Source of the DNA: Gammaproteobacteria bacterium
GTDB lineage: Bacteria > Pseudomonadota > Gammaproteobacteria > SZUA-229
Direction: 5' to 3'
Length of the DNA: 32,327 nucleotides
Assembly (NCBI GenBank): GCA_030595325.1
Contig: JAUVDN010000017.1
Coordinates: 1-32,327, forward strand
Shown here: positions 18,144 through 25,662 of the stretch, piece after piece
How the letters are laid out: each line of letters starts with the position of its first letter
Position numbering within the stretch: the stretch's first letter is position 1
Translations under genes and position numbers: made by a program
Notes under the pieces: model-generated
Told to the model about the DNA's origin: nothing
The model's database searches: none
The model's input: only the letters and a program-made list of their open reading frames with translations

Positions 18144-18680
18144 TTACAAAGATGCATGTGAAAATTTTTCATCTCGCGTCATCTCATTAAAACTAAACAC
18201 CGGCCAATGCTCATCATCCTGTTTATAAGCTCCCGATATAAATGCCGACATACTTTCATGCACCTCTGGTACATCCGTCGATGAGTCACCCTCTCTAAAG
18301 TGACGCATTCCATAAATTTCTTCTACAACCAACCCTGTATTAAAGCCTTTATAATCTATGACGATAACCCGGCCTTTTTGTCGGTTTTTTATATCCTCAC
18401 CCAACAAATAACTTTTCATATCCATGATTGGCAACAAACTGCCACGCACGTTAGCAATACCTATAATCCATGATTTAACACCAGGCACTTTTGTGATGTC
18501 AGGTAAATGGAGAATCTCTTTAACATCTGCCATCGAGGCAATTAATCTTGAATCCCCAATTCTAAATCCGACGCCTACCCACTCATCCTGAACCTCGTCA
18601 AGCGTAGGCAACCCTGCAGAAGCTTTTATCGTTCTTTTTTCAAGTTCAAGCAGTAAATCAAATGGGTTAGTCGTGTTCAT
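18144..18680 (-). CDS. pilI: PilI, CheW-like coupling protein
   Basis: A 178-residue CheW-domain protein expected to couple the PilJ receptor to ChpA. Visible family features are the VGFRIGDSRLIASMADVKEIL strands, the PGVKSWIIGIANVRGSLLPIMD core typical of CheW proteins, and the VIVIDYKGFNTGLVVEEIYGM stretch. It has no membrane segment or other domain. The position between pilH and pilJ matches Pseudomonas pilI exactly. The ATG at 18680 gives the expected N-terminus with the FDLLLELEKR helix. A 101-base AT-rich spacer separates it from pilJ; no convincing promoter was found there. Confidence 0.93.
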   Translation of the reverse strand: MNTTNPFDLLLELEKRTIKASAGLPTLDEVQDEWVGVGFRIGDSRLIASMADVKEILHLPDITKVPGVKSWIIGIANVRGSLLPIMDMKSYLLGEDIKNRQKGRVIVIDYKGFNTGLVVEEIYGMRHFREGDSSTDVPEVHESMSAFISGAYKQDDEHWPVFSFNEMTRDEKFSHASL

Positions 18681-18753
18681 CTATTATTCTTATTCTATTA
18701 ACAACTCATTATTTATTATTATCAGTCAGACTTTAAACATTCCTAACCGTAGC

Positions 18754-19125
18754 TTATGCAGACAGCACCATGTTCACATGTTCCACCAACGCTTTTTCCT
18801 GTACAGGTTTCACAATATAATCTTTTGCACCCTGGCGCATAGCCCAAACTTTATCAGTCTCCTGATCTTTCGTTGTCACCATAATCACAGGGATAGCAGA
18901 AGTTTCTGCATTTTTAGATATTTGACGTGTCGCCTGAAAACCATTCATGCCCGGCATCACCACATCCATCAGAATCAGATCAGGCATTTCTGCCTTTGCC
19001 ATTTCAACACCTTCTTCACCGGATGTTGCAACGACCACTTCATGACCATTTTTAGTCAACATCGTCTGCAGTACATGCACCTCTGTTGGCGAATCATCTA
19101 CTATCATTACTTTTGCCATACTCAT
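18754..19125 (-). CDS. pilH: PilH, single-domain response regulator
   Basis: A 123-residue CheY-like receiver that accepts phosphate from ChpA; in Pseudomonas PilH acts as the second regulator, linked to pilus retraction and as a phosphate sink. The sequence shows the acidic pair Asp10-Asp11, phospho-acceptor Asp54 (LILMDVVMPG), Thr in MVTTKDQETDKVW and the conserved Lys in YIVKPV. The block NGFQATRQISKNAETSAIPVI is strongly PilH-like, which separates it from PilG. Two in-frame ATGs two codons apart (19125, 19119) are possible starts; GGTG spacing fits the second slightly better. It follows pilG by 127 bases. Confidence 0.95.
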   Translation of the reverse strand: MSMAKVMIVDDSPTEVHVLQTMLTKNGHEVVVATSGEEGVEMAKAEMPDLILMDVVMPGMNGFQATRQISKNAETSAIPVIMVTTKDQETDKVWAMRQGAKDYIVKPVQEKALVEHVNMVLSA

Positions 19126-19252
19126 TCACCACTATATATATGTTATTAACTGAAGCATTTTTTATCACTTTCAGCATCCCTGTTCTTTTCACGTTACAGC
19201 CTAAAGGGCGGATAACAGTTTCCTGGCTTACACCAAATCCTATTTTTTTGGC

Positions 19253-19630
19253 TTAACCTTTGTCTGGTGCAAATTCTTTAATCGCACCCATCAAATCGTC
19301 TTTAGTAAACGGTTTTGTCAGATACTGTGTTGAACCAACGATACGTCCACGCGCACGATCAAAAATACTGTCTTTACTCGATAACATAATTACCGGCGTA
19401 TCTTTGAAAGTCTGATTGTTTTTTATCAATGCACATGTCTGATAACCATCAAGCCTTGGCATCATAATATCCACAAAAATAATATCCGGTTTATTCACGG
19501 CAATTTTTGATAATGCCTCAAAACCATCAACAGCAGTAACCACCTCACACCCTTCCTTCTTGAGTAGGTTTTCCGCTGTTCTTCTAATTGTTTTACTGTC
19601 ATCAATGACCATTACTTTCAGGTCATTCAT
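19253..19630 (-). CDS. pilG: PilG, single-domain response regulator
   Basis: A 125-residue CheY-like receiver and first gene of the chp cluster. In Pseudomonas PilG promotes pilus extension and is linked to adenylate cyclase activation through FimL and FimV. Key residues are Asp10-Asp11, phospho-acceptor Asp54 (IIFVDIMMPRLDG), the Ser pair in IMLSSKD and Lys106 (YLTKPF). The stretch DDSKTIRRTAENLLKKEGC and DGYQTCALIKNN match PilG specifically. It is divergent from gshB across a 239-base gap that holds a candidate promoter for the cluster. AAGAGA lies upstream of the ATG. Confidence 0.96.
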   Translation of the reverse strand: MNDLKVMVIDDSKTIRRTAENLLKKEGCEVVTAVDGFEALSKIAVNKPDIIFVDIMMPRLDGYQTCALIKNNQTFKDTPVIMLSSKDSIFDRARGRIVGSTQYLTKPFTKDDLMGAIKEFAPDKG

Positions 19631-19713
19631 TACATTTTCTCTTCAGCCATTGCTGTACCATTTAAACGTCAAAAAAATTGACAATCCCCAAAATAAAGAC
19701 ACTTGATAACATG

Positions 19714-19742
19714 AATGTAGACCACATTTTAGGTATTGCCAA
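19714..19742 (-). promoter_or_regulatory. Candidate promoter for the pilG-chp cluster
   Basis: Read on the minus strand, TTGGCA (complement of 19737-19742) is followed after 17 bases by TACATT (complement of 19714-19719), five and four matches to sigma70 consensus. It lies about 85 bases upstream of the pilG start. A nearby inverted repeat, GTCAA and TTGAC around five A residues (19668-19682), lies between it and pilG and could be an operator. Weakly supported without start mapping. Confidence 0.4.
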
Positions 19743-19869
19743 TATTTCATTAAAACTCGAACATTATTGGCTAAGATTTTGCTTAAGCAGAATTTTTTGA
19801 CATTTTTTCAACACTTAAAATCGTTAAATTGCTGTTAAACTTAGCTTAAAAATAGCTGCGGAGAATCTC

Positions 19870-20835
19870 ATGAATATCAAATTAGGCATCGTAATGGACC
19901 CACTGGTGTCAATTAACATAGAAAAAGACAGCAGCTTTGCAATGATGCTGTCCGCGCAGAAATTAGGCTGGGAAATTCACACTATTTACCAAGGTGATCT
20001 TTACACAAAAAATGAGAAGGCCATGGCTCTCAGCCGACTGACTCGTGTATCAGATAACCCAGACCATTGGTTTGACTTCGACTCACAGCAAGACATCGCG
20101 CTAAGTGATCTTGATGTAATCATGATGCGCAAAGACCCACCCTTTGATATCGAATATATTGCCAGCACCTATATCCTTGAGCTGGCTGAAAAAACCGGTA
20201 CTTTAATCGTCAATAAACCTGGCAGTTTGCGTGATAACAACGAAAAGATGTTCATCACCCAGTTCCCTGATTGCTGCACCCCCTTTATGGTCAGCCGTAA
20301 TAAACAACGCTTACGCGAGTTTGTTATTGAGCGTTATCAAGCCGAACAGCAGGATGTCATCTTGAAACCGCTGGATGGCATGGGCGGCACATCAATCTAC
20401 CGGGTTAATCCTGACGACCCGAACCTGTCCGTGATCCTTGAAACCGTATCTGAGAATGAGACTCGTAGTGTCATGGCTCAGCAATTTATTCCAGAGATAT
20501 CACAAGGTGACAAACGCGTATTACTGATAGACGGTGAAGCGGTGCCGTACGCACTGGCACGCATACCTGCTGCCGGTGAAACGCGTGGCAATCTTGCCGC
20601 TGGCGGTACCGGGGTAGGCGTAGAACTCAGCGAACGTGACCATTGGATCTGCCAGCAGGTCGGCCCGATATTGAAACAGAAAGGCATTCTGTTTGCAGGT
20701 ATTGACATCATTGGTGACTACTTAACCGAGATCAATATCACCAGCCCTACCTGCATACGAGAACTTGACCAAATCTACTCACTGGATATCGCTGGTGATT
20801 TAATGCGATGCATAGAACAAAAAATAACATTATAA
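19870..20835 (+). CDS. gshB: Glutathione synthetase
   Basis: ATP-grasp enzyme joining gamma-glutamylcysteine and glycine to make glutathione. The 321 residues begin with the standard KLGIVMDPLVSINIEKDSSF segment and include MMRKDPPFD, the ATP-grasp strand VILKPLDGMGGTSIYR, the phosphate-binding glycine-rich loop NLAAGGTGVGVELSERD, and ITEINITSPT-type metal and substrate residues near the end. GGAG lies six bases before the ATG at 19870. It is the first gene of the plus-strand run gshB-apbE-tonB-yqgE-yqgF, divergent from pilG. A TTGACA (19797-19802) lies upstream but lacks a well-spaced -10. apbE overlaps its 3' end by 28 bases. Confidence 0.97.
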   Translation: MNIKLGIVMDPLVSINIEKDSSFAMMLSAQKLGWEIHTIYQGDLYTKNEKAMALSRLTRVSDNPDHWFDFDSQQDIALSDLDVIMMRKDPPFDIEYIASTYILELAEKTGTLIVNKPGSLRDNNEKMFITQFPDCCTPFMVSRNKQRLREFVIERYQAEQQDVILKPLDGMGGTSIYRVNPDDPNLSVILETVSENETRSVMAQQFIPEISQGDKRVLLIDGEAVPYALARIPAAGETRGNLAAGGTGVGVELSERDHWICQQVGPILKQKGILFAGIDIIGDYLTEINITSPTCIRELDQIYSLDIAGDLMRCIEQKITL

Positions 20836-21890
20836 AACAAGGTCTTGCATTCTTTCTGATGTGCACAAGTTTGTTTCTTGGTGCCTGCGAGAAAACAACC
20901 GAGACCACGACCCGGCAGCACGACTACAGCATCTTTGCCTTTGGCACCATAATCAATATTACGATTTATGGTACAGAAGAAAAACTAGCCGAGGCCGCGT
21001 TCGCACAACTGCAAACAGATTTTGACAACTACCATCAGCATTGGTCACCCTGGACCGACGGTAATCTGGCACAGATTAATAAACAGCTCAGCAAGCATTC
21101 AGCCGCACAGATACCAGAGCACCTGCTCCCCATCATAAATGTATCGTTTAAATTAAGCAGACAAAGTAACAATTTCTACAATCCAACGATAGGTCAGCTT
21201 ATTAATCTCTGGCAGTTCCATAAATACCAGGACGCCGACAGTCAACCACCCGATGAAAAACTAATACTAGCACTGGTGCAACACAATCCGCTGATGAGTG
21301 ACTTATCAATGGATAAACAGAACAGATTAACAACCAGTAATACCGCTGTAGCATTAAATTTTGGCGCCTTCGCCAAAGGTTACGCCATCGAGCTTGGCAT
21401 TAAACGCTTGAAAGCACTGGGTATTCAGAACGCAGTGATTAATGCCGGCGGAGACCTGAGCGTGATTGGTCGACACGGTGACAGGTCCTGGAATATCGGT
21501 ATACGGCACCCGCGAAACAATAGTGTATTAGCCAGTATCGAAGTTGCAGACAACGAAAGCGTTTTCACCTCTGGCGACTATGAACGTTATTATAACTATC
21601 AGGGAAAACGCTATCATCACATCCTCGACCCTCGAACAGGCTACCCGACACAGGATACACAGTCCGTCACCGTCATTCATCAGGATGCAGGCCTTGCCGA
21701 TGCCTCTGCAACCGCCTTATTTGTTGCCGGCAGAAAAAACTGGCAGCAGGTTGCCAAAAACATGCAGATAGACCTCGTCTTATTGGTTGATTCTGCAGGA
21801 AATATTCACCTCACACCGAAAATGCAAAAACGCATAAAATTTCTAAATAAATCACCCACTTCGCACATTATTCTTAGTGAAGAACTATAA
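20808..21890 (+). CDS. apbE: ApbE-family FAD:protein FMN transferase, lipoprotein
   Basis: Periplasmic flavin transferase that attaches FMN through a phosphoester to Thr/Ser of target proteins such as NqrB, NqrC or RnfG. The 360 residues start with a lipoprotein signal (lipobox LGAC, lipidated Cys27). ApbE motifs follow: FGTIINITIYG (45-55), NFGAFAKGYA (184-193), NAGGDLSVIG (212-221), FTSGDYERYY and the signature HHILDPRTGYP (270-280). The ATG at 20808 overlaps gshB by 28 bases, so translation is coupled. The gene is not part of the usual gshB-yqgE order and no NQR, RNF or other flavin-acceptor gene is in the window, so its target cannot be told. Assignment of the family is strong. Confidence 0.94.
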   Translation: MHRTKNNIIKQGLAFFLMCTSLFLGACEKTTETTTRQHDYSIFAFGTIINITIYGTEEKLAEAAFAQLQTDFDNYHQHWSPWTDGNLAQINKQLSKHSAAQIPEHLLPIINVSFKLSRQSNNFYNPTIGQLINLWQFHKYQDADSQPPDEKLILALVQHNPLMSDLSMDKQNRLTTSNTAVALNFGAFAKGYAIELGIKRLKALGIQNAVINAGGDLSVIGRHGDRSWNIGIRHPRNNSVLASIEVADNESVFTSGDYERYYNYQGKRYHHILDPRTGYPTQDTQSVTVIHQDAGLADASATALFVAGRKNWQQVAKNMQIDLVLLVDSAGNIHLTPKMQKRIKFLNKSPTSHIILSEEL

Positions 21891-22011
21891 TAGTTAAGGT
21901 AACTCTACCTGTACTAGAGAAAAAATAATAATAATCAAATAAGGCAGGCAATTGAATGTCATTACCGTGAAGCATAACCAGCTCACGAAAAGTGAGATCT
22001 CAAGAGACAAT

Positions 22012-22893
22012 ATGAATAAACGCAGAACAATTCAGCCGAAAATAACGGATAACGACCGTTTTGGCATGACTTTTTTCCTTGCCACTATATTTCATGGCAT
22101 GCTTATTCTGGGCGTCACCTTTAGCGTTTCACCCCCGGCTGACAGTAAAACCGCACCCGCTCTAGACATCATCTTAGTACAGACAAAATCACCCAATGAA
22201 GTTGATGATGCCGACTACCTTGCACAGGTTTCTCAACAGGGCGGTGGCAACGCCGAAAAGAAAGCCCGACCCAAAGAATTATTCAGTGCGCCTACGCTTT
22301 CAAGCACTCCGGGAATAGCAAAGCAGAACAGCGTACAACAAGTACAAAAACAGAAAAAAAATGAAAAGCTAACCATGCTCACACAGAGCGATGCTGAGTA
22401 TTCAATAAACTCTGAACAAACTCCGGCTAAAGCCGACGATAAAACCACGGTCGATAAAACCAATAGCAGTCAAAATACACAAACTGCGCGACTAGCCGCA
22501 GAAATAAGCAATAGTATCGAGCTGCAAGCCAGTATCGATCGAACCAAGTATTTAAATTCCAGCACCAAAGAATTCGGTCCGGCAAAATATATGCGCGAAT
22601 GGATAGACCGCGTCGAACGCGTCGGCAACCTGAATTATCCTGATCAGGCACGACGCAAAAAATTAAGCGGCACCTTAATTCTGGATGTTGTTATTGATGC
22701 TGATGGAAAACTGGTTAAAACAGATCTTCGCCAGTCTTCAGGTCACCAGATCCTGGATGATGCAGCTAAACGCATTGTTAAGCTGGCCGCTCCTTATTCG
22801 GCCTTCCCTAAAAAACTCCGTGCAGAAGCAGATGTTATTCACATAACACGCAGCTGGGAATTCTTAAATAACAACGGCCTTCGCACAAGGTAA
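22012..22893 (+). CDS. TonB-like energy transducer
   Basis: A 293-residue TonB-type protein that would carry proton-motive energy from an ExbBD-like motor to the outer membrane. It has one N-terminal membrane helix (FFLATIFHGMLILGVTFSV), a long polar Lys/Ser/Gln-rich linker instead of the classic Pro-rich one, and a C-terminal TonB domain (YPDQARRKKLSGTLILDVV, then a Trp-ending strand TRSWEF). No exbB or exbD is nearby. I chose ATG 22012 because it leaves a short cytoplasmic tail; an in-frame TTG at 21952, preceded by AAGG, would add 20 residues and cannot be excluded. Pseudomonas has a TonB-like gene at the same place next to gshB and pilG, linked to twitching, so a pilus-related rather than iron-uptake role is possible. 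Confidence 0.85.
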   Translation: MNKRRTIQPKITDNDRFGMTFFLATIFHGMLILGVTFSVSPPADSKTAPALDIILVQTKSPNEVDDADYLAQVSQQGGGNAEKKARPKELFSAPTLSSTPGIAKQNSVQQVQKQKKNEKLTMLTQSDAEYSINSEQTPAKADDKTTVDKTNSSQNTQTARLAAEISNSIELQASIDRTKYLNSSTKEFGPAKYMREWIDRVERVGNLNYPDQARRKKLSGTLILDVVIDADGKLVKTDLRQSSGHQILDDAAKRIVKLAAPYSAFPKKLRAEADVIHITRSWEFLNNNGLRTR

Positions 22894-22914
22894 GGTCTTT
22901 AACGAAACACACTC

Positions 22915-23529
22915 ATGTCAGACACGGACGATTCCAATCCCATTACACCCGAGCCAACATCACCCAGAACCCTGGGGGACAATTTAACCGGTCACTTCCT
23001 TATTGCTATGCCATCACTAAATGATGGCTTTTTTAATCAAGCGGTAACCTATATCTGTGAGCACGATGAGTCTGGCAGTTTCGGCGTCATCATCAATCAG
23101 GAAACAAACGTCACACTGCAAAAAATTATCAGTGAAATGAAGATTCAAGCGGCCGACAACTACAATAAAGACCAGGCTATTTTTATAGGTGGTCCGGTAG
23201 ATCAGGGACGCGGTTTCATCTTGCACCGGCCCACTGGAGACTGGTCATCCAGCCTTAAAGTTAACGACACTGTCGCATTAACCACATCAAAAGATATCTT
23301 ACAGGCCATTGCCAATAATGAAGGCCCCGAAGATTGCATCGTAGCATTAGGTTATGCTGGCTGGGCTGCGGGTCAGCTGGAACAGGAGATGGCCAGTAAT
23401 ACCTGGTTAAGCTGCCCTGCGGATGAGCAGATTATCTTTAATACACCAATCGAAGAACGCTGGAAAGCAGCCGCAAAACTTATCGGCATAGATATGTCCC
23501 TCATGAGTAACGACGCTGGTCACGCCTGA
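22915..23529 (+). CDS. yqgE: YqgE/AlgH family protein (UPF0301)
   Basis: A 204-residue member of the YqgE/AlgH family, whose biochemical role is not settled; AlgH in Pseudomonas influences alginate and other virulence genes. Motifs visible are TGHFLIAMPSLNDGFFNQAVTY at the start of the domain, ESGSFGVIINQ, the IFIGGPVDQGRGFILH core, and GYAGWAAGQLEQEM with a Trp-rich C-terminal part ending NTPIEERW. The first 25 residues are a polar extension. It lies 21 bases after tonB and 10 bases before ruvX, the same yqgE-yqgF pairing found widely in proteobacteria. Confidence 0.93.
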   Translation: MSDTDDSNPITPEPTSPRTLGDNLTGHFLIAMPSLNDGFFNQAVTYICEHDESGSFGVIINQETNVTLQKIISEMKIQAADNYNKDQAIFIGGPVDQGRGFILHRPTGDWSSSLKVNDTVALTTSKDILQAIANNEGPEDCIVALGYAGWAAGQLEQEMASNTWLSCPADEQIIFNTPIEERWKAAAKLIGIDMSLMSNDAGHA

Positions 23530-23539
23530 AACATCAACA

Positions 23540-23959
23540 ATGGAAATCACCAGTGTTCTAGGTTTTGACTACGGTAAAAAACGTATCGGTCTTGCTACTG
23601 GCCAGACTATCACCCATTCTGCGACGCCTTGTAAAACCATAAACCAGATTGATGGCAACCCGGACTGGGCAGGTATCAAAGCAGAAATCATACTATGGAA
23701 ACCTCAAGCGCTGATTGTTGGCATGCCTTTTCATACCGATGGCAGTGAAAATAAAATGACTGCAGCGGCAAAACAATTTGCGTATGAGCTAGAAAAACGC
23801 TTCAAATTACCGGTGATTGAAGTCAATGAAGCACTGAGTTCTCAGCAAGCCGAAGAAATACTTAAAGAAAACATGAAAATAAATAAGCAGAACAAACACG
23901 AGATTGATAGAATGGCTGCTGCGATTATTGTACAGCGCTGGCTTAACCAGCAACAATAG
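23540..23959 (+). CDS. ruvX: YqgF/RuvX putative Holliday junction resolvase / pre-16S rRNA nuclease
   Basis: RNase H-fold nuclease of 139 residues; the E. coli homologue processes the 5' end of 16S rRNA and the family was first proposed as a Holliday-junction resolvase. Visible features are the first catalytic Asp in GFDYGKKRIGLATG, the IVGMPFHTDGSE segment, the second acidic site in IEVNEALSS, and the final Asp in HEIDRMAAAIIVQRWL. The usual DERLTT motif is changed here to NEALSS: the acidic residue is kept but the neighbouring Arg is lost. Ten bases separate it from yqgE and 45 bases from pyrR, so it belongs to the same plus-strand operon. Confidence 0.92.
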   Translation: MEITSVLGFDYGKKRIGLATGQTITHSATPCKTINQIDGNPDWAGIKAEIILWKPQALIVGMPFHTDGSENKMTAAAKQFAYELEKRFKLPVIEVNEALSSQQAEEILKENMKINKQNKHEIDRMAAAIIVQRWLNQQQ

Positions 23960-24004
23960 ACCAATGTTATACATTTGCTAGATAATTAACCATAACGGAA
24001 ACTT

Positions 24005-24619
24005 ATGCAACAACTCGCCACACCAGATGAACTTCTGGCAAAAATGGCAAAGCAAATACAAACATTGCTTGATGACAAAGCAATCGATAATCCGTTGATG
24101 GTAGGTATTCAAACCGGTGGTGTCTGGATAGCCACAAACCTGTATCAACAACTCCAGCAGCAATCCAACACTTCAACACCTGCTTCAACACCTGCTTCAA
24201 CACCTGCTTCAACACCTGCTTCAATACCTATTTTCTCTGAACCTCTGGCAACACTGGATATAAGTTTCTACCGTGACGATTTTTCTCGCATCGGTATGAA
24301 CCCCAAAGTAAAACCTTCTCAGCTGCCGCCCGATGTCGAAAACCGTCACATCATTCTGGTTGATGACGTTTTACATACCGGCCGCACCATAAGAGCCGCG
24401 ATGAATGAATTGTTTGATTATGGTCGTCCCGCGAGTATCACTCTGGTCTGTTTAATCGAGCGCAGTGGACGGGAACTACCGTTACAAGCTGACATTATTG
24501 GTGAGCACGTTATTCTGGATGAAAATGAGCATATAAAGATTACTGGTCCTGAACCATTAGCGTTTGAATTGCAGCATCAGAACAATAAAAACACCACTAA
24601 AAAAACATCGAATGGGTAG
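24005..24619 (+). CDS. pyrR: PyrR bifunctional protein / uracil phosphoribosyltransferase-like
   Basis: PRTase-fold protein; in Gram-positives PyrR is an RNA-binding attenuator with uracil PRTase activity, while in gammaproteobacteria its regulatory role next to pyrBC is less certain. The 204 residues include [11 protein letters not shown] (35-43), the strand LDISFYRDD (84-92), the PRPP-binding motif [17 protein letters not shown] (116-132) and [16 protein letters not shown]. It is about 20-25 residues longer than usual because a repeated Ser-Thr-Pro-Ala segment (residues 57-75) is inserted between the first helix and the next strand, encoded by a 12-bp tandem repeat. GGAA precedes the ATG. 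pyrB follows after 8 bases. Confidence 0.93.
   Translation: MQQLATPDELLAKMAKQIQTLLDDKAIDNPLMVGIQTGGVWIATNLYQQLQQQSNTSTPASTPASTPASTPASIPIFSEPLATLDISFYRDDFSRIGMNPKVKPSQLPPDVENRHIILVDDVLHTGRTIRAAMNELFDYGRPASITLVCLIERSGRELPLQADIIGEHVILDENEHIKITGPEPLAFELQHQNNKNTTKKTSNG
24171..24230 (+). repeat. 12-bp in-frame tandem repeat inside pyrR
   Basis: Four exact copies of CTTCAACACCTG run from 24171 to 24218, followed by a fifth copy with two changes (24219-24230). The unit is a multiple of three and encodes Ser-Thr-Pro-Ala. Copy number could change by replication slippage without breaking the frame. Confidence 0.95.
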
Positions 24620-24627
24620 GCGCTGAA

Positions 24628-25662
24628 ATGGTCAATAAAGCAACCAAACCCACCGACGCTTTGATTGGCCACGACGCATGGAATATCCAATTAGATAAAA
24701 AGGGTCATTTAAAACATTTCCTTACCACCGAAGGTCTGGGTTCGGATGTACTTACCCAGATTCTGGATACCGCTGAAAGCTTTACTAACGTTAACGAAAA
24801 AAGCGTTAAAAAAGTTCCTCTGCTACGCGGCAAGACCATCGTTAATTTATTTTTTGAGCCCAGCACACGAACACGCACCACCTTTGAACTGGCTGCCAAA
24901 CGACTTTCCGCTGATGTATTAAATATAAACATAAGCACCTCTGCGACTTCAAAAGGCGAAACCCTACTCGACACGCTACAAAATATACAAGCCATGCACT
25001 GTGATATGTTTGTCGTGCGTCACAGTGATTCGGGAGCCGCACATTACATCGCGAATAATGTCGCGCCAAATATCAGTGTGATTAACGCCGGCGACGGCAG
25101 TCACGCACACCCGACGCAGGCGATGTTGGACATGTTCACCATACGCAGAAACAAAGGTGAGAATTTTGGCAACCTACGTGTTGCTATCGTCGGTGACATT
25201 TTGCATTCACGCGTTGCTCGCTCACAGATACATGCACTCAACACCTTAAATACCGGCGATGTCCGTGTCATCGCACCAAAAACTTTATTGCCGGTTGATG
25301 TGGAAAGTATGGGCGTCAATGTTTTTCATGATATGGAAGCCGGCATCAAAGATGCAGATGTAGTCATTATGCTACGCTTACAAAATGAGCGCATGCAAGG
25401 TGCATTACTGCCTAGTGAGCAAGAATATTTTAAGCTCTACGGTTTAACCGAACAACGCTTGCTGGCAGCAAAAAGTGACGCTATCGTAATGCACCCCGGC
25501 CCCATTAATCGTGGTGTGGAAATAGCTTCAAATGTCGCCGATGGTTCACGTTCTGTCATCCTCGATCAGGTATCCTATGGCATCGCTGTACGCATGGCAG
25601 TAATGACAATGACCTTAGGCAGAGAACCGGAAAATAATAATCGAGGTGGCAGCGATGAGTAA
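24628..25662 (+). CDS. pyrB: Aspartate carbamoyltransferase catalytic subunit (class A type)
   Basis: Condenses carbamoyl phosphate and aspartate in de novo pyrimidine synthesis. The 344 residues show the carbamoyl-phosphate motif [13 protein letters not shown] (Ser79, Thr80, Arg81, Thr82), the lysine loop [12 protein letters not shown] (Lys109), [10 protein letters not shown] (161-170), and the aspartate-site [11 protein letters not shown] near the C-terminus. An N-terminal extension of about 25 residues before the first family strand is typical of the Pseudomonas-type enzyme, which assembles as a dodecamer with PyrC'. No pyrI regulatory subunit is present. The next gene overlaps by 8 bases and encodes a dead dihydroorotase homologue, which supports that assembly. 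Confidence 0.97.
   Translation: MVNKATKPTDALIGHDAWNIQLDKKGHLKHFLTTEGLGSDVLTQILDTAESFTNVNEKSVKKVPLLRGKTIVNLFFEPSTRTRTTFELAAKRLSADVLNINISTSATSKGETLLDTLQNIQAMHCDMFVVRHSDSGAAHYIANNVAPNISVINAGDGSHAHPTQAMLDMFTIRRNKGENFGNLRVAIVGDILHSRVARSQIHALNTLNTGDVRVIAPKTLLPVDVESMGVNVFHDMEAGIKDADVVIMLRLQNERMQGALLPSEQEYFKLYGLTEQRLLAAKSDAIVMHPGPINRGVEIASNVADGSRSVILDQVSYGIAVRMAVMTMTLGREPENNNRGGSDE

Noticed and set aside
18673-19149. Plus-strand 158-codon frame opposite pilH
   Set aside because: It is His/Tyr/Cys-rich antisense of a clear PilH response regulator and its intergenic flanks, with no start-site signal.
19797-19829. TTGACA upstream of gshB as a promoter
   Set aside because: The -35 is perfect but the nearest -10-like elements are 12 or 21 bases away, so no well-formed sigma70 promoter can be called.
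21897-21910. AGGTA-ACTC-TACCT inverted repeat after apbE as a terminator
   Set aside because: The 5-bp stem is weak, has no T tract, and lies within what appears to be one operon.
24003-24224. Minus-strand frame with a repeated Lys-Gln-Val-Leu pattern opposite pyrR
   Set aside because: It is the reverse reading of the 12-bp repeat in pyrR; PyrR itself has clear family motifs on the plus strand.
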